DNA from: Vibrio algarum
GTDB lineage: Bacteria; Pseudomonadota; Gammaproteobacteria; Enterobacterales; Vibrionaceae
NCBI RefSeq assembly: GCF_028204155.1
Contig: NZ_JAQLOI010000003.1
Span: 1,116,001-1,180,000 of the forward strand
Direction of reading: 5' to 3'
Length of the DNA stretch: 64,000 nt
The translations under genes and the position numbers were made by a program. Position 1 is the first letter of the stretch, and every line of letters begins with the position of its first letter. The notes under the pieces are model-generated. The model was given only the letters and a program-made list of their open reading frames with translations, searched no databases and was not told the origin of the DNA. Shown one piece after another: positions 1 through 9,370 of the stretch.

Positions 1-2
1 TG

Positions 3-1013
3 GATTCTTGGCTTGTATGGAAAATGACTCAGGGTAGAGTTCACGTTACGGATTACACTAACGCTTCTCGAACCATGCTTTTCAATATTAATACCCTAGA
101 ATGGGATCGTAAAATTTTAGATGAATTCGGTATTCCCTTTTCTATGATGCCGGAAGTCAAAGCCTCTTCCGAGGTGTATGGTCAAGCAAATTTGGGTGGC
201 AGAGGAGGTACTCGCATACCTATCGCGGGTATAGCGGGTGATCAACAAGCTGCGCTGTTTGGTCAAATGTGCGTAGAGGCTGGTCAAGCAAAAAATACTT
301 ATGGTACCGGCTGCTTTTTACTGATGAACACAGGGAAAGATAAAGTATCTTCCTCTAATGGCTTGTTAACGACGTTGGCTTGCGGTCCCAAAGGTGAGGT
401 TGCTTATGCTCTGGAAGGCTCCGTCTTTATGGCTGGAGCGTCGATACAGTGGCTGCGTGACGAAATGAAAATGATCGCTAACGCTAAGGATTCTGAATAC
501 TTTGCAACTCAAGTAGAGTCATCGAATGGTGTTTATGTTATTCCCGCCTTTACTGGTCTTGGAGCCCCTTATTGGGATGCCTACGCTCGTGGAACTATTT
601 TGGGAATGACTCGTGGTACGGGCGTAAATCATATCATTAGAGCGACGTTAGAAAGTATTGCTTATCAAAGCCGTGACGTTATCGATGCAATGCAAGCGGA
701 TTCGGGTATTAAGCTTACTGATCTTCGGGTCGATGGTGGTGCGGTCGCGAACAATTTTTTAATGCAGTATCAAGCCGACATCTTAGATACTAATGTCCAC
801 CGGCCTAAAGTAACCGAAGTAACTGCATTGGGGGCGGCTTATCTTGCTGGGTTAGCGGTAGGATATTGGGACAGTATTGAAGAGGTGCGAAATAAAGCTG
901 AAATTGATAAGACTTTCGAACCCGCCGACGATGAAGATAAGCGAACGGGGCGGTATAACGGATGGAAGAGAGCCGTAAAAGCGGTTCGAGCTTGGTCTGA
1001 TGCAGAGCATTGA
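3..1013 (+). CDS. glpK: Glycerol kinase, 5'-truncated by window edge
   Basis: Glycerol kinase phosphorylates cytoplasmic glycerol to glycerol 3-phosphate (FGGY kinase family). The reading frame is open from base 3, before the first ATG at 24, and those first codons read DSWLVWKMTQGRVHVTDYTN, typical GlpK sequence, so the gene begins outside the window; about 336 C-terminal residues are present of the roughly 500 usual. The second actin-like domain is visible, with GDQQAALFGQ, the ATP-site stretch YGTGCFLLMNTG and VDGGAVANNFLMQ. It converges on the sulfoquinovosidase gene and is separated from it by a two-way terminator. Because sulfoquinovosyl glycerol hydrolysis releases glycerol, the neighbourhood makes metabolic sense, although glpK may simply belong to a glp operon to the left. 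Confidence 0.95.
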   Translation, partial: DSWLVWKMTQGRVHVTDYTNASRTMLFNINTLEWDRKILDEFGIPFSMMPEVKASSEVYGQANLGGRGGTRIPIAGIAGDQQAALFGQMCVEAGQAKNTYGTGCFLLMNTGKDKVSSSNGLLTTLACGPKGEVAYALEGSVFMAGASIQWLRDEMKMIANAKDSEYFATQVESSNGVYVIPAFTGLGAPYWDAYARGTILGMTRGTGVNHIIRATLESIAYQSRDVIDAMQADSGIKLTDLRVDGGAVANNFLMQYQADILDTNVHRPKVTEVTALGAAYLAGLAVGYWDSIEEVRNKAEIDKTFEPADDEDKRTGRYNGWKRAVKAVRAWSDAEH

Positions 1014-1064
1014 TCTCACCGAATTGTCGTGAGATGGCGATAAACACGATTATTTAAAGAGAAT

Positions 1065-1100
1065 AAAAAACCACCTTCATTGTATTGAAGGTGGTTTTTT
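1065..1100. terminator. Bidirectional terminator between glpK and yihQ-like gene
   Basis: A perfect 15-bp inverted repeat (AAAAAACCACCTTCA and its complement) around a 6-nt loop gives an A-tract on one side and a T-tract on the other. It can end both the rightward glpK transcript and the leftward yihQ transcript. Confidence 0.9.
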
Positions 1101-1122
1101 CTATGTGACCTAGACTACTGGA

Positions 1123-3129
1123 TTAAATAGCAGCGATTTGGCTCAATAGCTCGACATCTTTAGATGCTTTTCTATAGAACACAGCAGGTTGACCGATTGG
1201 TGCGTCAACTTCAATCCATCCGCCAGTAAATGTCTTACCACTCCATACGTGGACCCATTCATCTTCTGGTAGGTAAACCTTTTTAACTTCTTCGCCTTGG
1301 TTATAAACCGGAGCAACAAGTAAATCGCGGCCAAACAGATACTGGAACTTGATTTCGTATGCTTCAGTGTCGTTTTCATAGTGCATGAACAAAGGACGCT
1401 GAACCGGCATTCCTCTTTCAGAGTTCTCTTTAGACGCCGCTTTGATATAAGGCTTAAGGTGTTTAAAGATCTTAGTCATGCGAGCTAGATGCGCTAATGT
1501 TTCTGCATCGGTATCGAACTGATGATTATCACCAGGACGGTTGCCTTCGTGGCTACGCATGATAGGCGTAAATGCGGCCATTTCTGCCCAGCGTTGGAAT
1601 AGTTCTTTTGAACGTTTACAGCCGTGAAGTGTTGTGTAACCCCCGATGTCACTGTGATGGATACCATTACCCATTAGCCCAGAAGACAGTGCTGCTGGTA
1701 TTACAGAAGCAAGACCGTCATCAATACACCAGTCTACCAACTGATCGCCACCCCACAACGTATGACAGTTGCCTTGAATGCCAGTACCACCGGCGCGCAT
1801 AAAGAATAAGATATCGTCTGTTTTACCTGCTTCTTCAATAGCTTCGTGCTGAACTTTTGCCCAACGATAAGGCCATTTGTTGTGTTCTATTTCAGCGCTA
1901 ACGCCATTACTTAAAGAACAGTCTGTCGGCAGATACTCACCGAAATCACCCATCCAACCGTCTAGACCAAAATCGATCATGTTTGTCTTGATGACGCCTT
2001 TATACCATTCGCAAGCGTCAGGATTGGTGAAATCAACCACACCGCAGTAGAATTCACCAAAATCAACAACGTATTTCGAACCGTCTTGTTTAGTGGCTAA
2101 ATAACCTTTTTCTGCCGCTTCGTTGTAAAGGGGGAAATCTTCCAAAACGTATGGATTGATATAGCCTAAGAAACGAACACCTTCTTCTTTTAGCTGGTGA
2201 ATTTTTGTGTCTAATTCAGGATACAGCTCTTTGTTCCACTGCCAGTCCCATTGAAGACGCTTACCAAACGAAGTCATCTTGATGCCTTGCCAGTCCTGAC
2301 ACCAAGCGCCAGCAACTTCAACACCAGCGGCCTTGGCGGCTTCGATTTTTTCTAATGTAATTTCAGTACCACCTTGAATACCGAGGATCACTCCATTCGT
2401 TACCCAATCCGGTAATTCAGGTTGACGACCAAAGACACCTGTAATGTTTTCAACTAATGATGGGAAAGACTCTTCCGCATCAAGAAGTAAGTACTCAGGT
2501 ATGTTCCAACATTGAAGTTCATGGAATTCATCATTGGTAAAATCAAAATCAGCGTAAGCAGTTGTTTCCAGGTGACAGAAATATTTTTTGTCTGATACGA
2601 AGGTAGGTTGTGGGTAATTGGTGTTGTAGTAATCGCCACCTGCTTTATCTTTAGTATCTGCAAGCCATGTGACATAGCTGTCTTTATTACGACCTACACC
2701 TGGTTCTGAAGACCAAAGTGGGAAGTTTTTACCACGGAGGTTGAAGTAGGTAAGTTGCTCACCGCAACCATATACTTTCTCGTCTTCTGTTGCGGCTACA
2801 CGAAACCAGAATCTGTTGTATTTAGGATCAAGTGCTTCAAATTCTGCTTTTAAACGCGATTCTGCGGTTTCAGAAAGCAGCATTTTAATTGCTGGTTGGC
2901 CATCAAAGTTAAAAGTAATGACAGTCTTATCGCCGGTTTCTTCCACGGTATATTGGCGAAGAGGTAATCTTTCTGTGACATAATCAGTAATATCAAAGTT
3001 ACCGCGATACATATCGTAGTTTGCTTCACCCACGCCTAGAAATAGCGATGGGTTTTGTGCAGAGTGCTTAAATATGGTTCTATTTTTATGCGTTATAATT
3101 AAAGCACTTTCGTTGTTGGATATATCCAT
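1123..3129 (-). CDS. yihQ: Sulfoquinovosidase (GH31)
   Basis: A 668-residue GH31 alpha-glycosidase, nearly the length of E. coli YihQ (678) and alignable with it throughout. It should hydrolyse sulfoquinovosyl glycerol or related glycosides to free sulfoquinovose (SQ). The nucleophile Asp is at about 395 in WMGDFGEYLP and the acid/base Asp at about 462 in GGDQLVDW. The residues known to bind the sulfonate in YihQ are present at matching positions: Gln about 252 (GIQGG), Gln about 278 (QDW), Arg about 291 and Trp about 294 (FGKRLQW), and Tyr about 498 (IGGYTT). These separate it from ordinary alpha-glucosidases. No signal peptide is seen, so it acts in the cytoplasm. The start has a CGGAG ribosome site. 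It is the last gene of the leftward sulfo-EMP set. Confidence 0.93.
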   Translation of the reverse strand: MDISNNESALIITHKNRTIFKHSAQNPSLFLGVGEANYDMYRGNFDITDYVTERLPLRQYTVEETGDKTVITFNFDGQPAIKMLLSETAESRLKAEFEALDPKYNRFWFRVAATEDEKVYGCGEQLTYFNLRGKNFPLWSSEPGVGRNKDSYVTWLADTKDKAGGDYYNTNYPQPTFVSDKKYFCHLETTAYADFDFTNDEFHELQCWNIPEYLLLDAEESFPSLVENITGVFGRQPELPDWVTNGVILGIQGGTEITLEKIEAAKAAGVEVAGAWCQDWQGIKMTSFGKRLQWDWQWNKELYPELDTKIHQLKEEGVRFLGYINPYVLEDFPLYNEAAEKGYLATKQDGSKYVVDFGEFYCGVVDFTNPDACEWYKGVIKTNMIDFGLDGWMGDFGEYLPTDCSLSNGVSAEIEHNKWPYRWAKVQHEAIEEAGKTDDILFFMRAGGTGIQGNCHTLWGGDQLVDWCIDDGLASVIPAALSSGLMGNGIHHSDIGGYTTLHGCKRSKELFQRWAEMAAFTPIMRSHEGNRPGDNHQFDTDAETLAHLARMTKIFKHLKPYIKAASKENSERGMPVQRPLFMHYENDTEAYEIKFQYLFGRDLLVAPVYNQGEEVKKVYLPEDEWVHVWSGKTFTGGWIEVDAPIGQPAVFYRKASKDVELLSQIAAI

Positions 3130-3276
3130 TCTATAGCTCCGAAATAGTAAGAGGGAACGACTAAATTAATTGGTTTGATTTAAAGTTATTTATTTATAAT
3201 CTACATATGATAATTAAATATAAATAGAGTAGAAATAAATAACCTATACAAATGTTTTTCAGCGTCTGTTTTAAAT

Positions 3277-3302
3277 AATCCCCCCAGAATAGGGAGGGAT
3301 TT
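3277..3302 (-). terminator. Possible terminator after the SQ-cluster TRAP genes
   Basis: An imperfect hairpin (AATCCCTCCC pairing with GGGGGGATT) lies just past the dctP stop codon. The T-tract on the minus strand is weak, so it may only attenuate read-through into yihQ. Confidence 0.4.
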
Positions 3303-3325
3303 TAATTACTACTTATATGTTTAGC

Positions 3326-4375
3326 TTATTTAAACTGAACTTTGTAGTCTGATGCTAATTTAGCTTCACAAGTTTTGATTTCGTTTTGGAAACGTTCTAG
3401 CCAAACTTGACCGTCTGCACCTGCTGTTTTAGCGAAGTAATCACGAACTGGAGCTGCCGCTTTTTGGAATGCAGCTTTTTCTTCCGCAGTCGGGCTGTAA
3501 ACCGTACCACCAGCTTTCTTGAACTCTTCGTAAGCTGTGTATTCACGGTGCTTAGGATAAGAACGTAGGTACTGGTTTTGAGCGTCGATTGCGTCAATAA
3601 TTACTTGCTTCAACTCATCTGGGAACGACTTGAATTTCTTGTCGTTAAATACCCAAGCACCACCCATGTATGCGTGACCATCAAGAATGATGTAGTTCAA
3701 GCTTTCTTGGAAGCGGTTTTGTACGATATCAACGATACCATTCTTAGTTCCGTCTACTACACCTGTAGAAAGTGCAGTATAAACTTCAGGCCATGCGATA
3801 GGCGTTGGAGCTGCACCAAGTTCTTTAACAAGTTCTTGTTGAATCTTAGCCGGTACAGTACGTAGTTTTAGACCGTTTAGATCAGCAGGAGACTTAACTT
3901 GTTTCTTAGTGGTTGCAATGTTACGCCAGCCACCAGAGTTAGAAACCATCATTAAACGTGAGTTAGGAGCGGTTTTCAAAATGTTGCCACGCACGTCGCC
4001 TAGGAACTCTTCATTGTCGTATACACATTCAGCGACACGGTCATTTGGAAGCATGTAAGGTAGATCAAATGCACCAATTGGTTGCCAGTAGTTTGCTAAT
4101 TCAGCAATAGTTGTTTGGAAGTAATCAAACATGCCCGCTTGGATACCAGCAAGACACTCTTTAGCATTGCTACATAACTGACCTGAAGGATAGATATCAA
4201 CAGAGATTGCACCGTTAGAACGAGACTCAACGTAGTTTTTGAAAACAAGTAGAGACTGATGGTTATAACTATCTAGGTTTGATACGTGCGGCACAGTTAG
4301 TTTGTAGTCTGCAGCTGTTGCAGCGCCAGAAGCTAGAATTGCCGTAGTAGCTAATCCAAGTAGTGTTTTTTTCAT
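3326..4375 (-). CDS. TRAP transporter periplasmic binding protein (SQ cluster)
   Basis: A 349-residue DctP-type periplasmic solute receptor. An N-terminal signal peptide (MKKTLLGLATTAILASGAATAA) is clear. The DctP fold is indicated by LNGLKLRTVPAKIQQELVKE, where an arginine normally contacts the substrate carboxylate, and by the WPEVYTALSTGVVDG stretch. Two cysteines close together (GQLCSNAKEC) may form a disulfide. It is the first extracytoplasmic component of the dctP-dctM-dctQ genes, which sit between the sulfoquinovosidase and aldolase genes. From context it should bind SQ or an SQ glycoside, which would be an anionic sulfonate ligand, but this is inference. E. coli instead uses the MFS-type carrier YihO. 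Confidence 0.85.
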   Translation of the reverse strand: MKKTLLGLATTAILASGAATAADYKLTVPHVSNLDSYNHQSLLVFKNYVESRSNGAISVDIYPSGQLCSNAKECLAGIQAGMFDYFQTTIAELANYWQPIGAFDLPYMLPNDRVAECVYDNEEFLGDVRGNILKTAPNSRLMMVSNSGGWRNIATTKKQVKSPADLNGLKLRTVPAKIQQELVKELGAAPTPIAWPEVYTALSTGVVDGTKNGIVDIVQNRFQESLNYIILDGHAYMGGAWVFNDKKFKSFPDELKQVIIDAIDAQNQYLRSYPKHREYTAYEEFKKAGGTVYSPTAEEKAAFQKAAAPVRDYFAKTAGADGQVWLERFQNEIKTCEAKLASDYKVQFK

Positions 4376-4443
4376 ATTATGTTCCTTTAAATATATTTTA
4401 TTATAAAGCCGGGGCTTTTATTTCACGTATATCAATGAGGGTA

Positions 4444-5733
4444 TTACATAACCCCGAGTAGTTGCGGCAAGCCGATAACTAGCTGAGGGAAGAACGAAAT
4501 TAAGAAGATGATTAAAAACTCAATTGCAAGGAATGGAATAATCGCCTTCGAAATATGTTGTAGCGGTACACCGGATACACCAGACGCCACAAATAGTACG
4601 AGACCCATAGGTGGAGTAGCTAACCCAATAGATAGGTTACACACCATTACTACACCGAAGTGTACGGGGTCGATACCAGCGGCAATCATGATAGGGGCAA
4701 TGATTGGCGCAAAGATCAAGATCGCTGGGCCTGCATCCAAGAACATGCCTACAATGAATAGGAAGATGTTGATGATGAAGAACAGCAGGTAAGGGTTGTC
4801 AGTAATACCGTTAAAGAATTCTGCAACACTGTTAGATATACCTGAGAAGCTGATAGCAGAAGCAAACCCACTTGCAGCGGCAACGATTATTAGAATTGCT
4901 GCTGCGTTAACTGCTACTTTTGCAAATAGAGCGTAAGTGGCTTTAACAGTGCTTACTTTTAGAATATAAACCGACAGAATGATGGCATACAGTACAGCAA
5001 CTGCCGCAGCTTCCGTAGGGGTGAAGATACCACCGTAGATACCACCAAGAATGATTACCGGAGTCATTAGCGGCAAAATTGCCATCTTCATGCTCTTGCG
5101 GCGCTCTTCTTTTGAAGCACGTTCAAACGGTTGGATATCAGGATAATGACGAATTTGGAAGCGGTTAACCAGCATTAAACCTAAGCAGAAGATCAATCCA
5201 GGTACAATACCAGAGAGAAACATTGCTGCTACAGAAGTATTCATTACAAATGCGTAGATCAACATGATGCCGGATGGTGGGATAATAGTACCCAGTACCG
5301 TTGCTGCTGCTGTTAGTGCTGCTGCATATGCTGCATCGTACTTATACTTTTTCATTTCAGGTATAAGCATGTTACCGATCGCTGATGTCGCTGCTACAGA
5401 TGAACCTGTTAAAGCACCAAACATTGTCGCTGCGATAATAACTACATGGCCTAAACCACCACGCATGTGCTGTACACGAGTTTGAGCGAATGACACGATA
5501 CGAGGGGTGATACCACCACTAGACATACATTCACCAGCAAGCATAAAGAACGGCAGTGCAAGTAGAAGGAAGTTATCAAGGCCTGAATAAAGTCGTTGAT
5601 ACAACATGTTAATAAATAAAACTTGGTCGTCCTGAACAAAAGTGATGATTGGTGAAAGACCTAGAGCAAAAAGAACAGGTACACCAATGAGCAAAAATGT
5701 CATGAAATAGACGAGGAAAATTGGAGAAATCAT
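4444..5733 (-). CDS. TRAP transporter large permease DctM (SQ cluster)
   Basis: A 429-residue inner-membrane protein with many hydrophobic segments and the DctM hallmarks: GMFLDAGPAILIFAPI in the C-terminal half, the repeated glycine-rich GALTGSSVAATSAIG region near residue 110, and FGVVMVCNLSIGLATPPMG. It forms the sodium-coupled translocation subunit with the DctQ neighbour. It lies 11 bp downstream of dctQ and 68 bp upstream of dctP in the leftward direction, so the three are one operon in the order Q-M-P. Substrate is inferred from the sulfoquinovose genes around it. Confidence 0.9.
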   Translation of the reverse strand: MISPIFLVYFMTFLLIGVPVLFALGLSPIITFVQDDQVLFINMLYQRLYSGLDNFLLLALPFFMLAGECMSSGGITPRIVSFAQTRVQHMRGGLGHVVIIAATMFGALTGSSVAATSAIGNMLIPEMKKYKYDAAYAAALTAAATVLGTIIPPSGIMLIYAFVMNTSVAAMFLSGIVPGLIFCLGLMLVNRFQIRHYPDIQPFERASKEERRKSMKMAILPLMTPVIILGGIYGGIFTPTEAAAVAVLYAIILSVYILKVSTVKATYALFAKVAVNAAAILIIVAAASGFASAISFSGISNSVAEFFNGITDNPYLLFFIINIFLFIVGMFLDAGPAILIFAPIIAPIMIAAGIDPVHFGVVMVCNLSIGLATPPMGLVLFVASGVSGVPLQHISKAIIPFLAIEFLIIFLISFFPQLVIGLPQLLGVM

Positions 5734-5744
5734 AATACGACGTC

Positions 5745-6275
5745 CTATTCAGTTACTTCAGCTAACTTTGTTTCGTCAGCAAAGTGGATGAAATTGTGTA
5801 TCGATGCAGCTAACTTTTCTAATGCAGTAAAGCAAGATAGCGTCAACATAACAGGTGGAATGATGTAAATGACGTACATCGGGATTGGCAAGCTATCAGC
5901 CATTACACCACCAGTGGTATAGAATATGTATCCGTAATAGATCCAAATTGTGAACAGTATGAGAGCAGCAATGTGTGCGACAATCATAAAGATGTGGTAA
6001 ACACGCATATTCTTAAACTTGTCTGTGATAAACGTCATTGCGATGTTTTGATCACGTAAATACACGATAGGCAAACACAAATAAGTCATATATATCATCA
6101 GGAAACGTGATGATTCATCGGTCCAACTTAGAGGGATGTTCAAAATGTAACGGCAGCCGACCTGAAGAAGAACGATTGCTGTCATTATTAATAACAAGAT
6201 ACCTGAAAACTGAGCAGTAAAATTTGCTATAGGTGCGTTAATCTTATGTAACGCGTTTTCAATACCCTTAAACAT
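5745..6275 (-). CDS. TRAP transporter small permease DctQ (SQ cluster)
   Basis: A 176-residue protein with four predicted membrane segments and the DctQ pattern WTDESSRFLMIYMTYL. It partners the DctM subunit. The reading frame is open to an ATG at 6299, but the ATG at 6275 (MFKGIENALHK) has a GGTGA site at good spacing and is preferred. It is the first gene of the TRAP operon; the 296 bp before it hold the terminator of the aldolase gene and presumably the TRAP promoter. Confidence 0.85.
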   Translation of the reverse strand: MFKGIENALHKINAPIANFTAQFSGILLLIMTAIVLLQVGCRYILNIPLSWTDESSRFLMIYMTYLCLPIVYLRDQNIAMTFITDKFKNMRVYHIFMIVAHIAALILFTIWIYYGYIFYTTGGVMADSLPIPMYVIYIIPPVMLTLSCFTALEKLAASIHNFIHFADETKLAEVTE

Positions 6276-6532
6276 ATAGTCACCATTAGAATTTAGCATT
6301 ACAAACTTAGAATTATTTTTATTAAATCAATAATTTGTAGCTGATATTCTGTAGAGTTAGTTCACGCTTATTTAAGCACATCCTGTGCTCTTTATGACTA
6401 AGCTTGCTTTCCGTAAATTGTCCGTTTGGTTTGGCGAAATTTTAGCATTTTGGTAATTTTCGACCGTGATGCTTTTCACATCCAAACAATGCTTGTCATT
6501 ATCTGCATATTTCATGTCACATTTCTAACATT

Positions 6533-6556
6533 ATTTAGGGAGTAAACTCCCTAAAT
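6533..6556 (-). terminator. Hairpin after the class II aldolase gene
   Basis: A perfect 10-bp inverted repeat (ATTTAGGGAG / CTCCCTAAAT) with a 4-nt loop lies 16 bp past the aldolase stop codon. It separates aldolase transcription from the TRAP operon. Confidence 0.6.
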
Positions 6557-6571
6557 AAAAGTGACTTATTA

Positions 6572-7432
6572 TTAAGCTTTACCGTTTGAACCGAACAGAC
6601 GGATCTTGTGTCTAACTACTTCCATCATTGCGGCGATACCAGAATTGTTAACGTCTGCTAGAATAAAGTCGTCTTGATTTTCAGCCCAATGTGCTTGTAC
6701 ACCTCGGATAAAGCCTTGACGCAATTCTGTATCAACATTTATTTTTGCAACACCACGTTTAACGGCTTCGATAACTTGGTCATCTGGCACACCTGAACCA
6801 CCGTGTAGAACAATAGGTTTTTTCACAGCTTCTTTGATTTCAGTTAGGCGCTCAAACTTAAGTTCTGGTGTTGTTTTATACACACCGTGAGCAGTGCCGA
6901 TAGAAACTGCTAGATAATCAACACCTGTGCGCTCTGAGAAATCTAAAGCTTCTGCAACGGTTGTGATCATCGCATCTTTTTCATCAACAGTGATATCATC
7001 TTCTGTACCGCCTATCTTGCCGATTTCACCTTCTGAACCAAGGCCAAGTGCAGCAGCGACTTCAACAACGGCTTTTGTGATACGAATATTTTCTTCGAAA
7101 GGTAGAGCAGAGCCATCAAACATTAAAGACTGGAAGTCACGAGTGGCTGCTTCCATGCATTGCTCAAACTTGCGGCTGTGGTCAAGGTGAATACAGACTG
7201 GAACAGTGATGTTGTGATGTTGAATAAGAGAGTCCACTGCGTCACGAAGAGGCTTCATACCAATTTCGTTAATGGCTTTTTGGCCAATTTGCAACATAAA
7301 AGGAGATTGTTCTTCTTGTGCCGCTAGAAGTACCGCTTTGATGGTTTCTAGGTTGTGAGCTGTGAATGCACCGATAGCGTAGCCGTTTTCCCACGCTTCT
7401 TTGATCATTGTTTTGCCGGATAAGTAAGGCAT
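6572..7432 (-). CDS. Class II (zinc) ketose-bisphosphate aldolase, probable SFP aldolase
   Basis: A 286-residue class II aldolase of the GatY/KbaY/FbaA type. The zinc ligands are visible as His85 (HLDHS, with the catalytic Asp84), His182 (GTAHGVY) and His210 (VLHGGSG), and the phosphate-binding loops GGSGVPDDQ and KINVDTELR are intact. By position it should cleave 6-deoxy-6-sulfofructose 1-phosphate to dihydroxyacetone phosphate and sulfolactaldehyde. In E. coli this step is done by YihT, a class I Schiff-base enzyme of unrelated mechanism, so this looks like non-orthologous replacement. It could instead be a general tagatose- or fructose-bisphosphate aldolase recruited into the cluster. It sits alone between terminators with its own upstream control block. 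Confidence 0.88.
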   Translation of the reverse strand: MPYLSGKTMIKEAWENGYAIGAFTAHNLETIKAVLLAAQEEQSPFMLQIGQKAINEIGMKPLRDAVDSLIQHHNITVPVCIHLDHSRKFEQCMEAATRDFQSLMFDGSALPFEENIRITKAVVEVAAALGLGSEGEIGKIGGTEDDITVDEKDAMITTVAEALDFSERTGVDYLAVSIGTAHGVYKTTPELKFERLTEIKEAVKKPIVLHGGSGVPDDQVIEAVKRGVAKINVDTELRQGFIRGVQAHWAENQDDFILADVNNSGIAAMMEVVRHKIRLFGSNGKA

Positions 7433-7450
7433 TGGAGATATTCCTCTGTA

Positions 7451-7559
7451 TTTGTTTGTTACTGTAGAAATTATCAGTCATCAGAGTTCATTTCTGTTAG
7501 ATAAGTATCATTTTACGACATAAACAAACAACAATGGACAAAAGTGAGCGCTAGTGCAC
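7451..7559. promoter_or_regulatory. Control block A, candidate YihW/CsqR site
   Basis: This stretch starts 18 bp upstream of the aldolase start and closely resembles 9371-9477 before yihS. Shared elements in the same order are TTTGTTACT, ATTATCAG, TTTCTGTTAG, CATTTT, AATGGACA and TGAGCGCTAG. Two blocks of about 110 bp with matching spacing upstream of two genes of one pathway point to a shared operator and promoter. Binding by the YihW-type regulator encoded at 12730-13491 is inference. Confidence 0.6.
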
Positions 7560-7825
7560 ATCTTATCAATGCACTTTTATTGACTCTAATTAAGATAAGT
7601 CACTGTTCAGCAAATTAGATGTGGTAAAGCAAACATCAATGAGCAAGCTTGTTTGTATGGAAAGCCATTGCGACTGCCCTGGAAAGCTTTGAGTGCTTTG
7701 AGATGTAGCATCCCAATTGATGGCATTCTTATATTAGCTGGGAGTGAACAGCGTAAAGTTTACTAAAGTCGATACCCTGCGATAGATCAAACAGTTGAAC
7801 TGTCTGAGCGTTTTTTAACATACAA

Positions 7826-7856
7826 AAAAAGATGACAGCCAAAGGCCATCATCTTT
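7826..7856 (-). terminator. Terminator of yihS
   Basis: Imperfect hairpin (AAAGATGATGGCC pairing with GGCTGTCATCTTT) whose minus-strand product is followed by a long T-tract, 40 bp past the yihS stop. Confidence 0.8.
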
Positions 7857-7895
7857 CAATCTCTCACTAACAAATGTCAGTAAAATTATATTAAT

Positions 7896-9143
7896 TTACT
7901 TCATGTCTTGGTCTAACAAACCCGCAGCTAATGCTGGAGCTAAACCAGGAGTGAGAGGTAACCTTGGAATGACTAAGCAATGCATTAGGTGATAAATATC
8001 TTGTTTACCATCCCACACTTTTGCTGACACTACGTTATTACAATCAAGTTCTTGCCACCAAGAACAACCTTCGTAATCCATTAGGTAGGTGCGGCAGTAA
8101 TCCCACCAAGTTTGATAAAACTCTTCATATTTTTTATCACCGGTGACGGTGAATAGCGCATAAGCTGTACCGATAGCTTCAACAGGAGTCCAACGGATAC
8201 GTTCACGAACAACTGGTTTACCGTCCCAATCAACAGAGTAAACAAAACCCGGTGCACCATCGACCGACCATGCATCACGAACGGTTGCATCAAATAAGCC
8301 TTTCGCATCTTCTAGTAGCCAATCTGGGGTTTCTGCACCAATTTCTAGTAATGTGGCACGAAGATGGCAGATTAGACGTCCCCACTCGATCCAGTGACCA
8401 GGAGTACCACCGTAGGCACGAAAATGGCTTGCTGGCGTTTCTTTGTTGTAGTCAGGAAGTGGATTCCAGTTTGAGTCAAAATGCTCGTTTACACGGTAGC
8501 TGAGGCTTTTGGCTGTCTTGTGGATCATAAACTCAGTAATATGTAGTGCTCGATCTAGCCATTTCTTGTCTTTTGTTACATCGTAAACAATCAAGAAAGC
8601 TTCAACAGCGTGCATACTGGCATTACCACCACGGTAGTCTTCAGTCTCTGAGAATTTTTCATCCCAAGACTCAAGGCACATTTGCTCTTCTTCACTCCAG
8701 AAGTATTGCTCAACTACTTTAATTGCTTCGTCTAGTAACGCTTGGGCACGCGGGTGTCCCGTTGTTACAGCACTTGCTGCACCAAGTAAAACAAAGCAGT
8801 GTTGGTAACCCTGTTTTGATGCATCGACAATTCCGTTACCTTCGTTGTCTATAGTAGCGTACCAACCACCATGAGTAGTATCCTTTAGTGGTCCCTCTAA
8901 TGCAGCAATGCCATGTTCAACGAGATCATACGCACCAGGACGTCCCATCAAAGCAGCGAGAGAATAGCAATGTAACATTCGTGCCGTGATCCATAGGCGT
9001 GTTCCCATTTCTTCACGAATGCTGCCATTATTGCCAACCCAACCAAATCCGTTTGGTACTACTGCATTTCTTCCAAATTCAAAAATTCGATCTGTTTCAG
9101 TTTCTAACCAAGAATTATGGGATCTGGTGTTAATCCACTTCAT
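7896..9143 (-). CDS. yihS: Sulfoquinovose isomerase (AGE family)
   Basis: A 415-residue N-acylglucosamine-2-epimerase-family enzyme that aligns almost residue for residue with E. coli YihS (413), beginning MKWINTRSHNSWLETETDRI. It interconverts sulfoquinovose and 6-deoxy-6-sulfofructose in the cytoplasm. Conserved stretches include EEMGTRLWITARMLH, the active-site His in GGNASMHAVEA, GGTPGHWIEWGR and DGKQDIYHLMHCLV with the catalytic C-terminal His. The start has an AGAGGAAA ribosome site. It lies alone between terminators, with its own control block about 230 bp upstream. Confidence 0.95.
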   Translation of the reverse strand: MKWINTRSHNSWLETETDRIFEFGRNAVVPNGFGWVGNNGSIREEMGTRLWITARMLHCYSLAALMGRPGAYDLVEHGIAALEGPLKDTTHGGWYATIDNEGNGIVDASKQGYQHCFVLLGAASAVTTGHPRAQALLDEAIKVVEQYFWSEEEQMCLESWDEKFSETEDYRGGNASMHAVEAFLIVYDVTKDKKWLDRALHITEFMIHKTAKSLSYRVNEHFDSNWNPLPDYNKETPASHFRAYGGTPGHWIEWGRLICHLRATLLEIGAETPDWLLEDAKGLFDATVRDAWSVDGAPGFVYSVDWDGKPVVRERIRWTPVEAIGTAYALFTVTGDKKYEEFYQTWWDYCRTYLMDYEGCSWWQELDCNNVVSAKVWDGKQDIYHLMHCLVIPRLPLTPGLAPALAAGLLDQDMK

Positions 9144-9370
9144 ACAAAATTTCCTCTTGTGAAAACAAATAATAAGATAGTGCGAAGCTTAACCAAACCA
9201 AATAACTACAAATTCGAAAGTAAAGGTGTGTGTTAAGTTCTAATTAAGTTTAATAAAGGTCAAGGCCGAAACATAAACAACATTTATAAAGTGTATTAAG
9301 CTAAGTTGAGACCGATTTAACAGTGCTATTCTTAGTTTATCTTGTTGAGTTGTTTTGGATATTTCTCTTT

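Larger units (their letters stand above)
7433..7895. other. Intergenic region with control block and terminator
   Basis: This 463-bp gap between the aldolase and yihS genes holds the control block at 7451-7559, close to the aldolase start, and the yihS terminator at 7826-7856. A short inverted repeat (CTTATC ... GATAAG) lies at about 7561-7600. I see no coding sequence in the rest. Confidence 0.6.
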
